Source of the DNA: an uncultured Eubacteriales bacterium
GTDB lineage: Bacteria; Bacillota; Clostridia; Oscillospirales; Oscillospiraceae
Direction of reading: 5' to 3'
Assembly: GCA_900321335.1 (NCBI GenBank)
Contig: ONVR01000043.1
Location: 1-6,694, forward strand
Length of the DNA: 6,694 bases
In this document: piece by piece, positions 5,210 to 6,694 of the stretch
Position numbering within the stretch: position 1 is the first letter of the stretch
How the letters are laid out: each line of letters opens with the position of its first letter
Translations under genes and position numbers: made by a program
The notes under the pieces: model-generated
The model's database searches: none
Seen by the model: only the letters and a program-made list of their open reading frames with translations
What the model was told of the DNA's origin: nothing

Positions 5210-6694
5210 TTATCCCAACCCCTCAAACCGCATCAGCATCGTGGCCACCTCGGCCCGGGTGGCGGTGGCCTTGGGGGCCAGGGTGCCGTCGGGGTTGCCG
5301 GTGATGACGCCGTTCATCACCATCCAGTGCATGGCCTCATCGGCCCAGGCGGATACTTCACCGGCGTCGGGATAGTCCAGCGGGAACATCCAGCTCCCGA
5401 CAAAGCCCTGGCCCTTGCTCTGGGCGTAGCGGTAGAGGATGGCCGCGATTTGCTCCCGGGTCACGGGGTCGTTGGTGCCGAAAAGCCCGTCGCCGTAGCC
5501 CTCGATGATCTTCTCGCTGGCCGCCCAGATCACCGGGTCAGTGTACCAGGTGCCGTTTTCCACGTCGGTGAAGGGGTTCTCCCCTGTGACCGGGGGCTCC
5601 CCCGCCATGCGGTAGAGGACCGTGGCAAACATGGCGCGGGTCATGGTGCCGGTGGGGTCGAAGTGGGCGGCGTCGATCCCCTTGAAGAGGTCGTGGTCAT
5701 AGCAGTAGTAGACCGCTTCGTAGAACCAGGCGTCTTCCGGCACGTCCACAAAGGGCCTCTCCACGGGGACGAAGACCGCCGCCACCTCCACCGGGGAGGC
5801 GGGCATGGTAAAAGCGTAGGTCCCGTCGCCGTTGTCCGTGAGAGCCACGGCCTTGCCGTCCTTGTCCGTCACCGTCACGGCGTCCGCCCGGTACCCTTCG
5901 TCGGGGGCGGCGGTGAGGGTGACGGTCTGGCCCGCGGCGGGCCGCTGGGGGGTGACGGTCACCGCGCCGTTCTCCACATTGGCGGGGAGTGTGACGGGAT
6001 AGGTGGAGGTGTGACCGCCGGAGGAGGGGGCGGGGTCCGTGGATACGGTCAGGGCCACGGCGTCAAAGGCGCTGGCGTAGTCGGTCACGTTGTTGCCGTT
6101 AATCTGCTCGGAAAACAGCTTGAGGGTGTAGCTGCCTGTCTCGTCGGGGGCCGTGACCGTCACCGTGCCGCTGGCGCTGGACGGCTGGGCGAGCTTGCCG
6201 TAAGAGATCGGTTCGCCTTCGCTGTCACACAAGAGGGCGGAAACGTACTCGTTGGGGGCGTCGGTCTCGTCACAGACCGTCGCACCGGTGTAGTGCAGGG
6301 TGACGCCGCCGCCGGGGAGTGCTCTCGCTGTGGTTTCGGTCACATTGAAAGCGCGGTCGTTGTCTAAAACCGTCAGTTTCCATTTGTTGCCGGTGTAGTC
6401 GGGAATTGTCGAGAGGGTCCCAACCTCTCCCGTTTTGCCGTTTTCGGCGGGGGAGGTTAGGAGGACGGAGGAGAGGTTTAGATAGCAGGCGGGGTGGACT
6501 TCATGATATGACCCTTCATTGGCGTGCGCTCCCGTAACGCTCACATTTCCATTATCCCCTCGAACATAGGCCACGTAATTGGGATTGATACCGGGCGTCC
6601 GAAGCCACCAGGAATCGTGATAGAAACTTTGTGAGACGGAATCTCGCAAAGTGCTGTTCATTTTATTTGCTTCCGCAACTGAAATTGGCCATAG
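5210..6694 (-). CDS. SLH-domain surface protein with DUF6273-like and Ig-like modules (5' end outside window)
   Basis: The frame ends at TAA (5212-5210) and is open to the window edge. The first in-frame ATG (6661) gives 483 residues but no signal peptide. The codons upstream of it stay open, so I treat the gene as truncated by the window. Counting from that ATG, residues 18-63 (WWLRTPG...YVAYVRGDNGNVSV...HPACYLNLS) match the end of DUF6273-type modules. Residues about 80-212 form an Ig-like module with VTLHYTGATV, YVSALLCDSEG, YGKLAQPSSASGTV and YTLKLFSEQINGNNVTDYAS. Residues about 218-300 resemble a divergent InlB-B/Flg_new repeat (GQTVTLTAAPDEGYRADAVTV). Three SLH domains close the protein: 304-360 (TRAM), 364-417 (TREQ) and 430-480 (TRAE). 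It is presumably exported and bound to cell-wall polymer. Ligand and role are unknown. Base composition of the DUF6273 part is lower in GC than the rest. Confidence 0.85.
   Translation of the reverse strand, partial: LWPISVAEANKMNSTLRDSVSQSFYHDSWWLRTPGINPNYVAYVRGDNGNVSVTGAHANEGSYHEVHPACYLNLSSVLLTSPAENGKTGEVGTLSTIPDYTGNKWKLTVLDNDRAFNVTETTARALPGGGVTLHYTGATVCDETDAPNEYVSALLCDSEGEPISYGKLAQPSSASGTVTVTAPDETGSYTLKLFSEQINGNNVTDYASAFDAVALTVSTDPAPSSGGHTSTYPVTLPANVENGAVTVTPQRPAAGQTVTLTAAPDEGYRADAVTVTDKDGKAVALTDNGDGTYAFTMPASPVEVAAVFVPVERPFVDVPEDAWFYEAVYYCYDHDLFKGIDAAHFDPTGTMTRAMFATVLYRMAGEPPVTGENPFTDVENGTWYTDPVIWAASEKIIEGYGDGLFGTNDPVTREQIAAILYRYAQSKGQGFVGSWMFPLDYPDAGEVSAWADEAMHWMVMNGVITGNPDGTLAPKATATRAEVATMLMRFEGLG

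Noticed and set aside
5162..6367. 401-codon open frame on the plus strand opposite the convergent SLH gene
   Set aside because: It is a shadow of the GC-rich sense gene: the product is rich in G, H, V and R, has no recognisable domain, and runs through the terminator-like hairpin.

Overview
The window looks like a chromosomal segment of a GC-rich Clostridia member, probably an Oscillospiraceae-type gut anaerobe such as the Flavonifractor/Intestinimonas/Oscillibacter group. The reasons are the strong AGGAGG-type ribosome binding sites, two proteins with triple S-layer homology (SLH) domains, a LytTR response regulator, and secreted-protein modules typical of this group. The taxonomic placement is inference; no rRNA or other marker gene is present.

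Layout. Positions 1-429 hold the 3' end of a plus-strand gene for an alkyl/aryl-sulfatase-type metallo-beta-lactamase-fold hydrolase (dimerisation and SCP2-like C-terminal parts only). It is followed 44 bases later by a small six-helix membrane protein of the HdeD/DUF308 type (474-1010), closed by a strong intrinsic terminator (1035-1089). The gap 1011-1225 is the main regulatory region. Downstream of the terminator it carries two near-identical 15-base direct repeats exactly 22 bases apart, the geometry of LytTR-family binding sites, directly upstream of a candidate promoter. Then come a LytTR response regulator with a GTG start (1226-1951) and, 32 bases later, a large secreted SLH protein (1984-5085).

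The SLH protein has a signal peptide, an N-terminal 'LWVGG' module, about 15 degenerate 'GGTVTATGG...SxGI' repeats that probably form a beta-helix, three SLH domains, and an unrecognised C-terminal region of about 250 residues. A GC-rich hairpin (5144-5192) separates it from a convergent minus-strand gene (6694-5210). That gene encodes a second SLH protein whose 5' end, including any signal peptide, lies outside the window. It carries the end of a DUF6273-like module, an Ig-like module, an InlB-B-like repeat and three terminal SLH domains.

How the genes may work together: the sequence suggests a cell-surface locus in which an autoregulated LytTR regulator controls the adjacent SLH adhesin or glycan-binding protein from one promoter. 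The convergent SLH gene shares a closely related segment (about 72% amino-acid identity over 78 residues) in inverted orientation. No mobile element, CRISPR array, RNA gene or clearly new enzymatic system was seen. The best leads are the LytTR repeat pair, the unusual architecture of the large SLH protein, and the mosaic, lower-GC start of the convergent gene.
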